Assembly (NCBI GenBank): GCA_020630095.1
Contig: JAHDCD010000006.1
Location: 1 to 64,000 of the forward strand
Source: Rickettsiales bacterium
Lineage (GTDB): Bacteria; Pseudomonadota; Alphaproteobacteria; Rickettsiales; UBA8987
Direction: 5' to 3'
Length of the DNA: 64,000 nt
The position numbers and the translations under genes are program-made. The stretch's first letter is position 1; each line of letters starts with the position of its first letter. Positions 27,386 to 36,354 of this stretch are shown piece by piece. The notes under the pieces were generated by a model, which did no database searches, had not been told where the DNA came from, and saw nothing but the letters and a program-made list of their open reading frames with translations.

Positions 27386-28820
27386 CAATTTGCTCAGCCA
27401 CCTTTTTATAATTAGCTTCCATATCATCTATTTCAGTTATCTTGTTATAGGCTTTATCTACCAACCCATTTCCCATTTGAGATAACATAGACCCAACCTG
27501 CTTCTCTAACAGTTCATGGTCAATTTTAAAGTTGATAATATCCTTATATTTTAAATTAAAATCAAACCTAAACGCACCAATTAAATTCTTATACCATGAA
27601 TTGCCAAACACCAATGCCGGCTTACCTTTACGCAACGCTTCATACCCTGCCGTACCAGTTACCGCCGCTACAAATTTACAATTATCCAACAGCGCATTTG
27701 TATTCGCAAAGGAAGGCATAATACGCACATTCTTAACCCTAGCTAGCCTATGGAAAAACAAGTGATCACGCATAAAAGCACCCTGCTTTGGATTCTCCTT
27801 AACATATATCAAAACATCATCTGGCAATATGGTTGATAAATGCTCAATTGCCAACGCTTGATCAACATAAATATCCCCAATTGAAGACGTTGTAGCTTCC
27901 GGCTGAAGCTGTAACGGGAAATAAATAAAATCCTTATCCAGCTCTATCGGATTTTCTTCAAACTCGGCGATAGTTTCAAAGAACTCTAAATCATTTTCAT
28001 GGAAATATTTAGCAAACGGGTCGCGCCATTTAGGAAAGTTAGCCCTAACCTTATTTGCCTTTTTAAACACTTCCGCCAACTCTTTAGGCTTATATAACTT
28101 ATCCGGTGATTTACGAATAACATGATACAAAACCCTACCAATATTTTTTACCGATAACTTACCGCCCTCTTCACGCTCTTGCTTAATATCCTTCATATAA
28201 AAATGCTGCATATTTTCGCCTTTTTCAATTTTAAAAGGCTCAACCTTATCCAAATTATCAAAGGTAAAATTGCCATAATTATTTACATCATCATAAATAT
28301 AGAATTTATCAGGAAATATAGACTGCGAAAGAATAACAGTTTTAATACCAAGTATTTGCGCAACAAAATACGCAATAGTATCATACGCTAAATGAGGCAT
28401 ATAATAGAACAGTACCGCATCTATTTTCTCCGCCTTAATCTTGGTAGCCATCACATCTGCCAAAATATAAAAATAATCCACATATTGATGATACGTTTTT
28501 AATTTATGATTCCGCGCGCTATATAATTCATCGCGCCTATATAAATTATCAACAAACTTATGGATCAACCTATGTAGCTTATCTTTCTGCTCGCCAGTAA
28601 ACATCTCATTAATACTACCTTCGTAATATTTCTGATCCATAACATGCCCTTTAGCCGTTCTGCGCGTAGACATTCTAGAAATAGTAGACGTACAATAATC
28701 TTGCCCCTTCCGCCCAAGCCATAACGAGATATTAATATCTTTATTAGCTTTTAACTCATCTGTAATTTTTATAGCATGATCCGAAGTTGCTATTACAAAT
28801 AGATTTATCTTTTTAGACAT
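27366..28820 (-). CDS. Capsule polysaccharide biosynthesis-type protein (KpsS/LipB-like)
   Basis: 484 residues of GT-B-like fold. The C-terminal half has FIYFPLQLQPEATTSS, VYVKENPKQ-like and AAVTGTAGYEALRKGKPALVFG segments, as in capsule synthesis proteins that transfer Kdo or other sugars to lipid acceptors. It is divergent from another glycosyltransferase-like gene with only 18 bp between their start codons. The two probably act in the same surface-glycan pathway; acceptor and donor are unknown. Confidence 0.75.
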   Translation of the reverse strand: MSKKINLFVIATSDHAIKITDELKANKDINISLWLGRKGQDYCTSTISRMSTRRTAKGHVMDQKYYEGSINEMFTGEQKDKLHRLIHKFVDNLYRRDELYSARNHKLKTYHQYVDYFYILADVMATKIKAEKIDAVLFYYMPHLAYDTIAYFVAQILGIKTVILSQSIFPDKFYIYDDVNNYGNFTFDNLDKVEPFKIEKGENMQHFYMKDIKQEREEGGKLSVKNIGRVLYHVIRKSPDKLYKPKELAEVFKKANKVRANFPKWRDPFAKYFHENDLEFFETIAEFEENPIELDKDFIYFPLQLQPEATTSSIGDIYVDQALAIEHLSTILPDDVLIYVKENPKQGAFMRDHLFFHRLARVKNVRIMPSFANTNALLDNCKFVAAVTGTAGYEALRKGKPALVFGNSWYKNLIGAFRFDFNLKYKDIINFKIDHELLEKQVGSMLSQMGNGLVDKAYNKITEIDDMEANYKKVAEQIGEYLQN

Positions 28821-28838
28821 GTAGCTAGTGTATAGAAG

Positions 28839-29906
28839 TTGAATAAAAAACTAAATATATTTATAAATGGCGTTGCAGAATTTGAAATATTCTTCAACTT
28901 AGCCAAAGAGCTTCATAGAAAAATAGATATTGAAGTCTATGCCCCTAAAACTTTATTAAAGCGCGAACCACGAATTAAATCATCTTTTAATGATGCACCT
29001 TTCAAAACAAGCGTAAAAAGAAGCTTCATATTAAAGCATTTTTTCCATTCAATTATAAAACCTAACGAATATCACCTTACCTTAACTGACCCTACGATAG
29101 ATAATACCAATTACAAAAAGCGTACTAAATATATTTTAAAGAACGGCGGTAAATTTATTTTTATCCAGCACGGCATAATTCAAACTTATGTTAATTATTT
29201 TACCGCCGATACTAAAGCACAAAAATATGTGTCTGACTTAATATTATTATATTCCGATCTTGATTATTCAAAGTTCGCTGAAGAAGAAAGAATCTCGTTT
29301 GACGGCAAGGAAACTAAAGCCGTAGGTTATTTACGCCAATTCCCTGAATTAATTAAAATCCCTAACGAAGTAAAAAACTTCGTATCAAAATTTGATGAAG
29401 CAATTTTACTTTGCCACTCATTCCGCTGGAAAGGTGATCGCTTCACTAGCAAACGCGAGAATTTTTATAAAATAGTCGAAGAACTTGCTGATAAATACCC
29501 AAATAAATTATTTATCATCCGCCCACATAGAGGCAAAAATAAAGGTGAATCCACAAGCCTAAATTCTAAACCTAACGTAATCTATTCGCTAAGAAAATCC
29601 GGAATGTTGGCCGGTTATAATATTAATGATGTCCTACAAATATGCTCGTGCATGATATCAGTCCCATCATCTTGTATAATGGACTCCATATATTCCAACA
29701 AGCCTGTAGCCGTTTATTTTAACGATTCAGAAATCTACCAGTCACTCCCTAGTGCCAACACGTTAGCGGAGTTTGAACTGTTTTTAGAAAACAAAGATAT
29801 CCATTCAGAAGAATATCAACAAATCCGTAAAACTTACGGAACATCAATAAACGATAACGTTAAGAAATCCGCCACCGCAATTATAAATCATATAACGAAT
29901 AAGTAA
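28839..29906 (+). CDS. Capsule/teichoic-type glycosyl- or glycerophosphotransferase-like protein
   Basis: 355 residues with GT-B-like features: GGKFIFIQHGIIQTY in the first half and LFIIRPHRGKNKGE, then CSCMISVPSSCIMDSIYSNKPVAVYF in the second, similar to CDP-glycerol glycerophosphotransferase and capsule proteins. It begins with TTG; a stop codon lies two codons upstream, so no longer start exists. It is divergent from the KpsS-like gene. The precise reaction is unknown. Confidence 0.65.
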   Translation: MNKKLNIFINGVAEFEIFFNLAKELHRKIDIEVYAPKTLLKREPRIKSSFNDAPFKTSVKRSFILKHFFHSIIKPNEYHLTLTDPTIDNTNYKKRTKYILKNGGKFIFIQHGIIQTYVNYFTADTKAQKYVSDLILLYSDLDYSKFAEEERISFDGKETKAVGYLRQFPELIKIPNEVKNFVSKFDEAILLCHSFRWKGDRFTSKRENFYKIVEELADKYPNKLFIIRPHRGKNKGESTSLNSKPNVIYSLRKSGMLAGYNINDVLQICSCMISVPSSCIMDSIYSNKPVAVYFNDSEIYQSLPSANTLAEFELFLENKDIHSEEYQQIRKTYGTSINDNVKKSATAIINHITNK

Positions 29907-29975
29907 TTATTTTCTGAGGTGCGCGCCCCTTCGCGAGTAGCGGAAATCAAAAAGAAAAATGAATTCAGTAGAACA

Positions 29976-30019
29976 AGCCAATAAAAAAGACCTCCTTACG
30001 GAAGCCTTTTTTATTGGCT
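29976..30019. terminator. Strong hairpin terminator, probably bidirectional
   Basis: 14-bp perfect arms AGCCAATAAAAAAG / CTTTTTTATTGGCT around a smaller CTCC-TTAC-GGAG-like hairpin. The arms carry A6 and T6 runs, suiting termination from either side. It marks the left side of the low-GC island. Confidence 0.75.
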
Positions 30020-30098
30020 GTGTACATATCACCATAAACCCCAAGGCTTAGATGATAGAATAAGCTCTGGCGTTCTAACATTATATAACACCGACTTA

Positions 30099-30209
30099 AT
30101 GGATGAAGATTTACAGATAATTTTAGCAATTAAATTTGGAGGCCCTCCATGGGCTGCAAGAGAAGTTAAATGGGGAGAAAATTTTATAAAAAAACACGAT
30201 AATGTCTAA
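30099..30209 (+). pseudogene. Short ORF or gene remnant at island left end
   Basis: A 36-codon frame (MDEDLQIILAIKFGGPP, then WAAREVKWGENF) continues upstream without a start for about 25 more sense-looking codons, back to a stop near 29980. It overlaps the next start by 8 bp. This looks like the 3' remnant of a phage- or plasmid-type gene rather than a complete gene; I do not recognise it. Confidence 0.3.
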
Positions 30210-30675
30210 AGGAAATTTAAACAGAAAAGGCCGCAAAAAAGGTTCAAGAAATAAGAAAACAATTCACGAAATCGATGGAGAAAAATATACTAGCTTTGAG
30301 CTTATTTTGAATAAGTTGCAAAAAATGTGCTTATCCGGTGATATTAGATCTTTGGAATTAAAAGATAAATATTTCTCTGAACATTTAGAACCTAGGTTTG
30401 ACCCTGAAGGAGCAATGAGAGGTAATCGGGATTCTAAACATGGGTATTTAATCAGACCCGCAGGCTCTGATCTTATAGGCGAAGAAAAAGAAAAAAGCTT
30501 AGAGCTTTTTCGCGAAGAAGTTAGAATTCAAAGTGAAGCTGATATTGCTGAATTACGTGGCGATGCTGAAGGAATAAAAGTGCCAAATCCTGGTCGAGAT
30601 AAAATAAATGCACAGTTTGAACGCTCAGAACGTTTAAGAAATATATTAATATGGCAAATGAGAAATGAAAAATAA
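30202..30675 (+). CDS. Mobile-element protein with basic N-terminus (DUF5681-like)
   Basis: 157 residues. The Gly/Lys/Arg-rich start (KGNLNRKGRKKGSRNKKT) is like that of DUF5681 and small-terminase-associated proteins of phages. The rest is charged and helical, with no catalytic motif. It sits at the left end of the island before the recombinase-derived ORF. Function unknown. Confidence 0.5.
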   Translation: MSKGNLNRKGRKKGSRNKKTIHEIDGEKYTSFELILNKLQKMCLSGDIRSLELKDKYFSEHLEPRFDPEGAMRGNRDSKHGYLIRPAGSDLIGEEKEKSLELFREEVRIQSEADIAELRGDAEGIKVPNPGRDKINAQFERSERLRNILIWQMRNEK

Positions 30676-30722
30676 AGCTTATTAACTGGACTTCATAGCT
30701 TAACAGAGCGTTACTGTTAGCC

Positions 30723-31103
30723 ATGATTGAAGATTTAGAATCCAAATTAAGAGAGCTCGAAGTAATGAGCCTAACTGAGTTACGCAGAGAATGGGCTAAA
30801 TATTTCTGGGATGCGCATAAATCTAAGAACCCTGATTATATAAGAAGAGAATTAGCCTTCCATCTCCAAAAAAGAGACTTAAGCGAATTTCTGCATCAGC
30901 TATATAGAAAAATATATTCTCTATCAAAACAAGAAAACAAAGATAGAAGCTATATCAGCCGCATTGTAAATTTATCATTCCTATCCCCTAAAATTGTAAA
31001 ACTAATTATAGACGCGAAAGAGCCTACGAAACTTACACTCAAATCTCTCCTGCATCCATTGCCACTCTCTTGGCAAGAGCAGGAAGAGTTGTTTTTGAGT
31101 TAG
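30723..31103 (+). pseudogene. Chimera of DUF2924 N-terminus and recombinase C-terminus
   Basis: 126 residues. The first 55 (SKLRELEVMSLTELRREWAK...RRELAFHLQKRD) match the start of DUF2924 proteins, which lie next to large serine recombinases in alphaproteobacteria. The last 40 (NLSFLSPKIVKLIIDAKEP, then LHPLPLSWQEQEELF) look like the extreme C-terminus of such recombinases. An in-frame deletion joining the two genes of one module would explain this. A separate function is doubtful. Confidence 0.55.
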
Positions 31104-31127
31104 TAAGAAATAAACAGTCTTCCAGCA

Positions 31128-31781
31128 ATGTTTTTAATTTTTAGCATAGTTATTATGTTAAGAGATCTACACTACTTGATTAAGTCCTATGAAGGCGATT
31201 TTATTAATTTCTCAGATTTTGTAAAAAACTCTAAATTACTACTAGTTGGAGAGGGTAATTTTAGCTTTGCACTAAATCTTGCCAAAAAGGATGATATCAA
31301 TCCAGTAAATATTAGGGCTACAACTAACAAGTCTGAAAATTATTTATCTGACTTCACAAAAAACAACATTATTGAACTATCAAGATCTGGGTCATTAATC
31401 GAATTTAATATTGATGCAACTAACTTGAAAAAACATTATCCTTATGAGAAGTTTGATTATGTTATTTTCCAATTTCCACATACGGGATCTAGACCTAGCA
31501 GAGGATCAAATCCAAATAGCACTTTAATTCATGACTTTATTGCTGAAGCAAGAAACCTTCTAAAAGCATATGGATCAATAATTATTACTATAGTTGACGT
31601 GCCATTTTATGAAGGAACTTTCCGTATAGTAGATGCTCTTTATAAGCTTAAAATTAAAAATTTTGAAGTATACAAATTCGACATTGGAGAATTCCCTGAT
31701 TATGTTCACAGTATGACCAATGAAGCTGGCGATGCCTTAAATAGATATACCGACTTCGTAACATATGTTATAACCCCATGA
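31128..31781 (+). CDS. Rossmann-fold methyltransferase, DUF2431 / BMT5-like
   Basis: 217 residues (191 if the more likely ATG at 31206 region is ignored and the ATG at 31155 gives 208). The SAM-binding-type motif LLLVGEGNFSFALNLA is at about 37-52, and FDYVIFQFPHTGSR with a later LLKAYGSIIITIVD matches DUF2431, the family of the eukaryotic 25S rRNA uridine-N3 methyltransferase Bmt5. The NFPHTG-like motif is diagnostic. Its stop overlaps the start of an AlkB-like gene (4 bp), so the two are translationally coupled. Substrate in bacteria is unknown; m3U in RNA is a guess from the eukaryotic relative. Confidence 0.7.
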   Translation: MFLIFSIVIMLRDLHYLIKSYEGDFINFSDFVKNSKLLLVGEGNFSFALNLAKKDDINPVNIRATTNKSENYLSDFTKNNIIELSRSGSLIEFNIDATNLKKHYPYEKFDYVIFQFPHTGSRPSRGSNPNSTLIHDFIAEARNLLKAYGSIIITIVDVPFYEGTFRIVDALYKLKIKNFEVYKFDIGEFPDYVHSMTNEAGDALNRYTDFVTYVITP

Positions 31782-32365
31782 GCCTAATCCAAACATCTTT
31801 ATTTAATGAGCTGCCTAAAATTAATGGGTTAAACTATATTAATAATTTTATTAATGAGGCAGAATCTAATTACTTTATTAAAAACATCGATAGTTCCGAG
31901 TGGCTAACTGACCTTAAAAGAAGAACCCAGCATTATGGCTATAAATATGATTACACATCGAAAAATATAGATTCTTCATCTTACTTAGGAGAACTGCCTA
32001 ACTGGCTAAAACCAATTAGCAGCAAGCTTCAGAGTCATTTTGGAACAATGCCTAATCAAGTAATAATTAACCAATATGAACCAGGGCAAGGAATATCTGC
32101 CCATATTGATAGAACAGATATTTTTAAAGATACTATTGCAACAATTAGTTTGCTATCTCCTATTATAATGGATTTCATTAATGGGGAGAAAAAAGAGTCT
32201 TTAATTTTAGAACCTCAAAGCCTACTTATTTTAAAAAAGGATGCTCGCTATATCTGGAAACATTCAATTAGCCCTAGAAAATCTGATATTATTAATGGTA
32301 TAAAAACTTCTAGAGAACGAAGAATATCCATAACTTTTAGGGTGGCGGGACCCCGCGAAAATTGA
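31778..32365 (+). CDS. AlkB-like 2-oxoglutarate/Fe(II) dioxygenase
   Basis: 195 residues of the AlkB superfamily, which oxidatively removes N-alkyl groups from nucleic-acid bases. The fold's signature NQYEPGQGISAHID contains His109 and Asp111; His162 (WKHSI) completes the iron triad; Arg182 and Arg188 in RISITFR bind 2-oxoglutarate. It resembles ALKBH8/short AlkB forms. It is coupled to a methyltransferase-like gene of the Bmt5 group; AlkB enzymes are known to act on m3U and m3C, which makes a writer/eraser relation possible. Confidence 0.82.
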   Translation: MSLIQTSLFNELPKINGLNYINNFINEAESNYFIKNIDSSEWLTDLKRRTQHYGYKYDYTSKNIDSSSYLGELPNWLKPISSKLQSHFGTMPNQVIINQYEPGQGISAHIDRTDIFKDTIATISLLSPIIMDFINGEKKESLILEPQSLLILKKDARYIWKHSISPRKSDIINGIKTSRERRISITFRVAGPREN

Positions 32366-32647
32366 AAAGGAGACTTTTTGATATTTTTGGCCTTAAGTTT
32401 GGCTCAATTTCAGATTTTTAATGACTCCAAAGTCACGCAAGCTCGCTGTAAGCCGCTTGAATTAAAGGGGTTTAAGTGCCGGTATTAATTTTGAGAGATA
32501 TTCGCTATAGAATGGCTGAAGAACCTTTCTACACTTCGAACTCAATATGTTAAAGATATTCTGTATATAAAATCTATCATGCAACCATTTTTAGTTGAAT
32601 TTAATATTCCTAACTACACTATATTAGATTCATTATAGCTATATAAA
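32366..32647. other. Island intergenic region
   Basis: 280 bp with stops in all frames. It begins right after the AlkB-like gene with a GC-richer patch (GGGACCCCGCG belongs to the gene's end) and then a GCAAGCTCGCTGTAAGCC stretch that is GC-richer than its surroundings and may be a relic of another insertion. No RNA or regulatory motif is recognised. Confidence 0.4.
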
Positions 32648-33280
32648 ATGGATTTCTCTGAATTACCAAAGTCAAACAAACCTAATGAAGTTTCATCTAA
32701 AGCAGAAAAATTAGCTTATGATAACTTGTATCCCAAGCATATAAGAAATTTTGATAAACTTTTTGCAACAACTAATAGATTTCAAAAAGAATTTGATAAA
32801 TTTAATTCTATTGGGAAAGCTTTTGAAAGCGTTAGTGATAAAGTATTTAAAAAATTTCCAAAGAATCATTTAGAAATTCAAGGTATTACTAGTGATAAAG
32901 TTCTTAAATCAAATGATGCACTAAAGGGGATTATTTCGAAAACAACAATATTTGAAAGCAAGGTTCAAACGCTATCTAAAGGCTTACTAAAGTTTAATGG
33001 ATTAAAGATAACTAGTTTTAAAACTAAAATAGAGGAACTTATTGAAAAATTAGACCCTTTAAAGTTTGAGGAATATATAAAGCAACTCGAGCTAGAAGAG
33101 TCTAACGATAACATAGTTGAGCTTAGCGATGATGTTATACCTAAGCTAACAGAGTCTATTAATAATCTATATGAAAGCGATTTAAATGAAGATGAAAAAG
33201 AAGATGCGAGTAATAATCTAATGGGATTTATTGAAGCTTTAATATTTGCTAACAATGATGCTCAAGCAAGTTTAAGTTAA
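32648..33280 (+). CDS. Helical protein of unknown function, island
   Basis: 210 residues, almost entirely helical and rich in Lys, Glu, Asn and Ile, with heptad-like patterns at about 30-160 suggesting a coiled coil. No known motif. It starts about 280 bp after the AlkB-like gene and ends one base before the replication-protein-like gene, so the two are probably one operon. Confidence 0.55.
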   Translation: MDFSELPKSNKPNEVSSKAEKLAYDNLYPKHIRNFDKLFATTNRFQKEFDKFNSIGKAFESVSDKVFKKFPKNHLEIQGITSDKVLKSNDALKGIISKTTIFESKVQTLSKGLLKFNGLKITSFKTKIEELIEKLDPLKFEEYIKQLELEESNDNIVELSDDVIPKLTESINNLYESDLNEDEKEDASNNLMGFIEALIFANNDAQASLS

Positions 33281-33281
33281 A

Positions 33282-34478
33282 ATGTTAGATACTATTTGCT
33301 TAAAATTAAACCAAGCTGAATATATCATAATTGACCATGATAAGTTTACCCCTTCTACAAAAGACTTATTTATGCCACCATATAGAAGTTTTGGTGGTCA
33401 AGCGTTTGTAAAATCAATACAAAATCCTACAAAAAAGCTTATGCAAGCTGAAGGCTATATGCCACGCTTAACAGTTACAAAATCATTACCTCGTGGAAAA
33501 GGTGCAGGCTTCAGTATTAATTTAAAGATAGAATTTTCAGCACCCAAATTACTTTATGGGAATAATTTTGATGAACTTCCAGATAATAGCTTCATAAAAA
33601 TATGCCAGATATTACAAAAGAAACTTGCTATAATGGGCGTAGAAATTGAACTTTCAAAAATTCACACCGCTCAAGTTTCTGCAATTCACTACTCTAAAAA
33701 TATTCCATTAACTGATTATACTAGATGTAAAAGCTATCTTGATAAGCTCTACAAGCTCGATTTACGAAGCGATATTGATATGAATCAAACTGATTATCGC
33801 AATGAAGGCCATTCACTAAAGTACCATGCAAACAGCTATGAAGTAACGTTCTATGATAAACGTAAAGATTTAGAAGCATCAAAAAAAAGCGAAAAACGTG
33901 CTGTTGAAGAAGATAACTTCATTCAACAAGATTTACTAATTCCACTCGAGAATATGCCAAAGAACGTTGAAATTCTTAGATTAGAAGTTCGCATTGGAAC
34001 TAGGCAGAAGTTACGCTCATTAATAAAAAAGGTTACCAATGATAATATAGAGCTTAACTTTATGAGTTTATTTTCAGCTAAAATATCACAAGCAATATTA
34101 TTAGATTATTGGCAGATAATGCAAAAAAATCTTAAAATGTATAATATATCAAACAACACACCAGATGATTTATTATTTGCCATTGAACAACAAGAAGGCA
34201 ATTTATCAGTTGCAAAAACATTAAAACTTATAGGCCTTGCCCAGATAATAAAAAAAGAGGGCATTCGAGGTTTTAGAGCAATGTTTGGCCAACATTTATC
34301 ATCTAGTTCTTGGTACACTCTTAAAAAGCAAATATTAGAGCTAGAAAAAACAATAGAAGAAACAAAGCCAGATAGAGAAATGCAAAATATAACATCTGCA
34401 CTTAAAGCATTTGAAGCTGTTAGAATAGAAGATTATTTTAATGAATCTGATTATCATTCATACCCTCGAAATAACTAA
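33282..34478 (+). CDS. Replication initiator-like protein (phage/plasmid gene II/X type)
   Basis: 398 residues. The central part (SLKYHANSYEVTFYDKRKDLEA, read in two parts around residues 178-200, then VEILRLEVRIG) matches the layout of gene II/X replication proteins of filamentous phages and small plasmids, where a Tyr-containing YDK motif and a strand with LRxExR follow each other. Identification is by pattern only; catalytic tyrosine not verified. It suggests the island could replicate, or once did, as a plasmid or phage. Confidence 0.5.
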   Translation: MLDTICLKLNQAEYIIIDHDKFTPSTKDLFMPPYRSFGGQAFVKSIQNPTKKLMQAEGYMPRLTVTKSLPRGKGAGFSINLKIEFSAPKLLYGNNFDELPDNSFIKICQILQKKLAIMGVEIELSKIHTAQVSAIHYSKNIPLTDYTRCKSYLDKLYKLDLRSDIDMNQTDYRNEGHSLKYHANSYEVTFYDKRKDLEASKKSEKRAVEEDNFIQQDLLIPLENMPKNVEILRLEVRIGTRQKLRSLIKKVTNDNIELNFMSLFSAKISQAILLDYWQIMQKNLKMYNISNNTPDDLLFAIEQQEGNLSVAKTLKLIGLAQIIKKEGIRGFRAMFGQHLSSSSWYTLKKQILELEKTIEETKPDREMQNITSALKAFEAVRIEDYFNESDYHSYPRNN

Positions 34479-34514
34479 TGATTTATAATAACCGCCATTT
34501 ATAACTCATATTAT

Positions 34515-34652
34515 ATGAATGCTAACGAATATATAAATGCACTTAACACCGAATATCAAACAGGTAATGCACGAGAGCATTCATATAGACCTGCATTGAA
34601 AACTTTTATTGAAAGATTTTCTGATAAAATAAGGTGTTTAAATGTTAGGTAA
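34515..34652 (+). pseudogene. N-terminal fragment of a type ISP-like restriction-modification enzyme
   Basis: 45 codons reading YINALNTEYQTGNAREHSYR followed by PALKTFIERF, the usual start of single-chain type ISP or class IIG restriction-modification enzymes (many begin with ...TEHSYRPALKxLL...). The frame stops 11 bp inside the recombinase gene, so the remainder was lost, probably when the recombinase was acquired. Confidence 0.5.
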
Positions 34653-36252
34653 GAAACATATAGCTAAGAAAGCTATTGTTATGGCTAGGGTATCATCTGC
34701 TGAACAGGCAGATAATTACTCTATACCTTCACAGCTAAAAGCTTTACGAGAATATTGTGAACGTCAAGATTTAGAAATTATTAAAGAATATGAATTAGTG
34801 GAGAGTTCTACTCGTGGCGATAGAGAAGAATTTTATAAAATGATAGATTTTGCAAAAGAGCAAAATGAAATAATTGCTATCGTTTCTTATGCCGTTGATA
34901 GGTTTCAACGTAGACATGAAGAAACTATAATTGCAAATGAACTAGTAAGTGCAAATAAAATTGAACTAGCATTTTACACAAACAATCTAGTTATAAATTC
35001 ACAATCACAAGCTAACGACATATTTCAATGGGATATTGCCGTTGTAATGGCTAGAAATTATACTCGCCTATTATCCGATAATGTTAAGCGTGGCATGAAT
35101 GAAAAGGTGCTATCTGGTATGTGGCCTTCTAAAGCTCCTATTGGTTACAAAAACTATAAAGAAGAAGGTTCAAAACCAACTGTAATTATTGATGAATCCA
35201 GAGCTTTAATAATCAAAAGATTATTTCAATATTATTCAACTGGAGATTATTCAATTACAGGCCATTTAATGAAGCTATGTAAAGAGTGGGGGTTAAAGTC
35301 TAATCAAGGAGGTAATTACTTATCTGGCCAAGCAATTAGAAATATAATAAGCAATCCCTTTTATTGCGGCACTATGATAGTAAAAGGTGAAAGATTCCCG
35401 CATATTCATGATAGAATTATCACAAAAGCTTTATTTGATAAATGCCAGATAATTATGAATGCTCGCTCAAATAAAAAGCAAGTTTCAAGAGTATCAAAAC
35501 ACGATTTTATATTTGAAGGCTTACTAACTTGTGCAAACTCTAACCGCAAAGTTTCATCAGATTTAAAAGTAAAGCCATCTGGCAAAGAATATATTTACCT
35601 AAATTACTGGAATGCTGAAGGTAAAAAGAAATATATAAATCAAAATGAAATAATTAAGCAAGTTGAAGGTGTCTTTGATAGACTTGAAATTCCTAACGAA
35701 CTTTTAAATTCCATTACATCAACATTAAAAGCTAGTCATAAGGCAGAGCAACGATTTTATGAAGAAAGATTAAGAAGCCTTAACGCTACTCTTAAACGCA
35801 ATAAGCAAAAGAAAGACACATTACTAGATAAGCTATTAGATAAGAGAATTACAGATGAAACATATAATCAAAAACAGGAATCTTTAGAAAATGAAGATGA
35901 GATATTAAAAGAAGAAATTATTGAATTAGATGAAATTGATAAATCATTCACTAATACATTAATTACAATAGCTTTGATATGTTCAAAGGCTGGCGAGTTA
36001 TTTAAGAGTTCGAAAAATGAACAAAAGCGTAGGTTACTAAGTTTTATGTTTTCGAACCTTATGATTTGTGATGGAAGTCTTTGTTTTATATTAAGAAAAC
36101 CCTTTGATGCACTAGTAGATTTAACCGACTACCAAAGTTGGCTGGGGTACGTGGATTCGAACCACGGATCACGAGATCAAAACCCGTTGCCTTACCGCTT
36201 GGCTATACCCCAAAATAATAGAGATCAAGAGATTGAGAACTTAAGAGATTAA
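34642..36252 (+). CDS. Large serine recombinase/integrase
   Basis: 536 residues. An N-terminal resolvase domain has catalytic Ser18 in MARVSS plus a VDRFQRR active-site helix segment; a recombinase domain (about 170-270, KAPIGYKNY... NPFYCGTMIV) and a coiled-coil region (about 365-430) follow. The usual zinc-ribbon region has only a partial GLLTCANSNRKVS motif with one Cys. The last 35 or so codons read antisense through the tRNA-Gln gene (36139-36212) and on to 36252, so the native C-terminus probably changed on integration. Likely the integrase that placed the 30-36 kb island. Confidence 0.85.
   Translation: MLGKKHIAKKAIVMARVSSAEQADNYSIPSQLKALREYCERQDLEIIKEYELVESSTRGDREEFYKMIDFAKEQNEIIAIVSYAVDRFQRRHEETIIANELVSANKIELAFYTNNLVINSQSQANDIFQWDIAVVMARNYTRLLSDNVKRGMNEKVLSGMWPSKAPIGYKNYKEEGSKPTVIIDESRALIIKRLFQYYSTGDYSITGHLMKLCKEWGLKSNQGGNYLSGQAIRNIISNPFYCGTMIVKGERFPHIHDRIITKALFDKCQIIMNARSNKKQVSRVSKHDFIFEGLLTCANSNRKVSSDLKVKPSGKEYIYLNYWNAEGKKKYINQNEIIKQVEGVFDRLEIPNELLNSITSTLKASHKAEQRFYEERLRSLNATLKRNKQKKDTLLDKLLDKRITDETYNQKQESLENEDEILKEEIIELDEIDKSFTNTLITIALICSKAGELFKSSKNEQKRRLLSFMFSNLMICDGSLCFILRKPFDALVDLTDYQSWLGYVDSNHGSRDQNPLPYRLAIPQNNRDQEIENLRD
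36139..36212 (-). tRNA. tRNA-Gln (anticodon TTG)
   Basis: Cloverleaf on the minus strand: acceptor TGGGGTA / TACCCCA, D-arm AGCCAAGCGGTAAGGC, anticodon stem ACGGG / CTCGT around loop TTTTGAT, T-arm CGTGGTTCGAATCCACG, and an encoded CCA. Length 74. It lies wholly inside the 3' part of the recombinase frame on the other strand, the usual relation of an integrase to its tRNA target. Confidence 0.95.
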
Positions 36253-36354
36253 GAACCTGCACTCTTGAATTGCTGTAGTTTATACATTATCTAATATATA
36301 TTAGTCAACACTAACTAGATCACTAAATTACTAAATCACTAAATCACTTCTACA

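Noticed and set aside
34642-36252. Recombinase as a domesticated housekeeping gene
   Set aside because: Its island context (replication-like gene, R-M remnant, tRNA overlap) and lower GC point to a mobile element.
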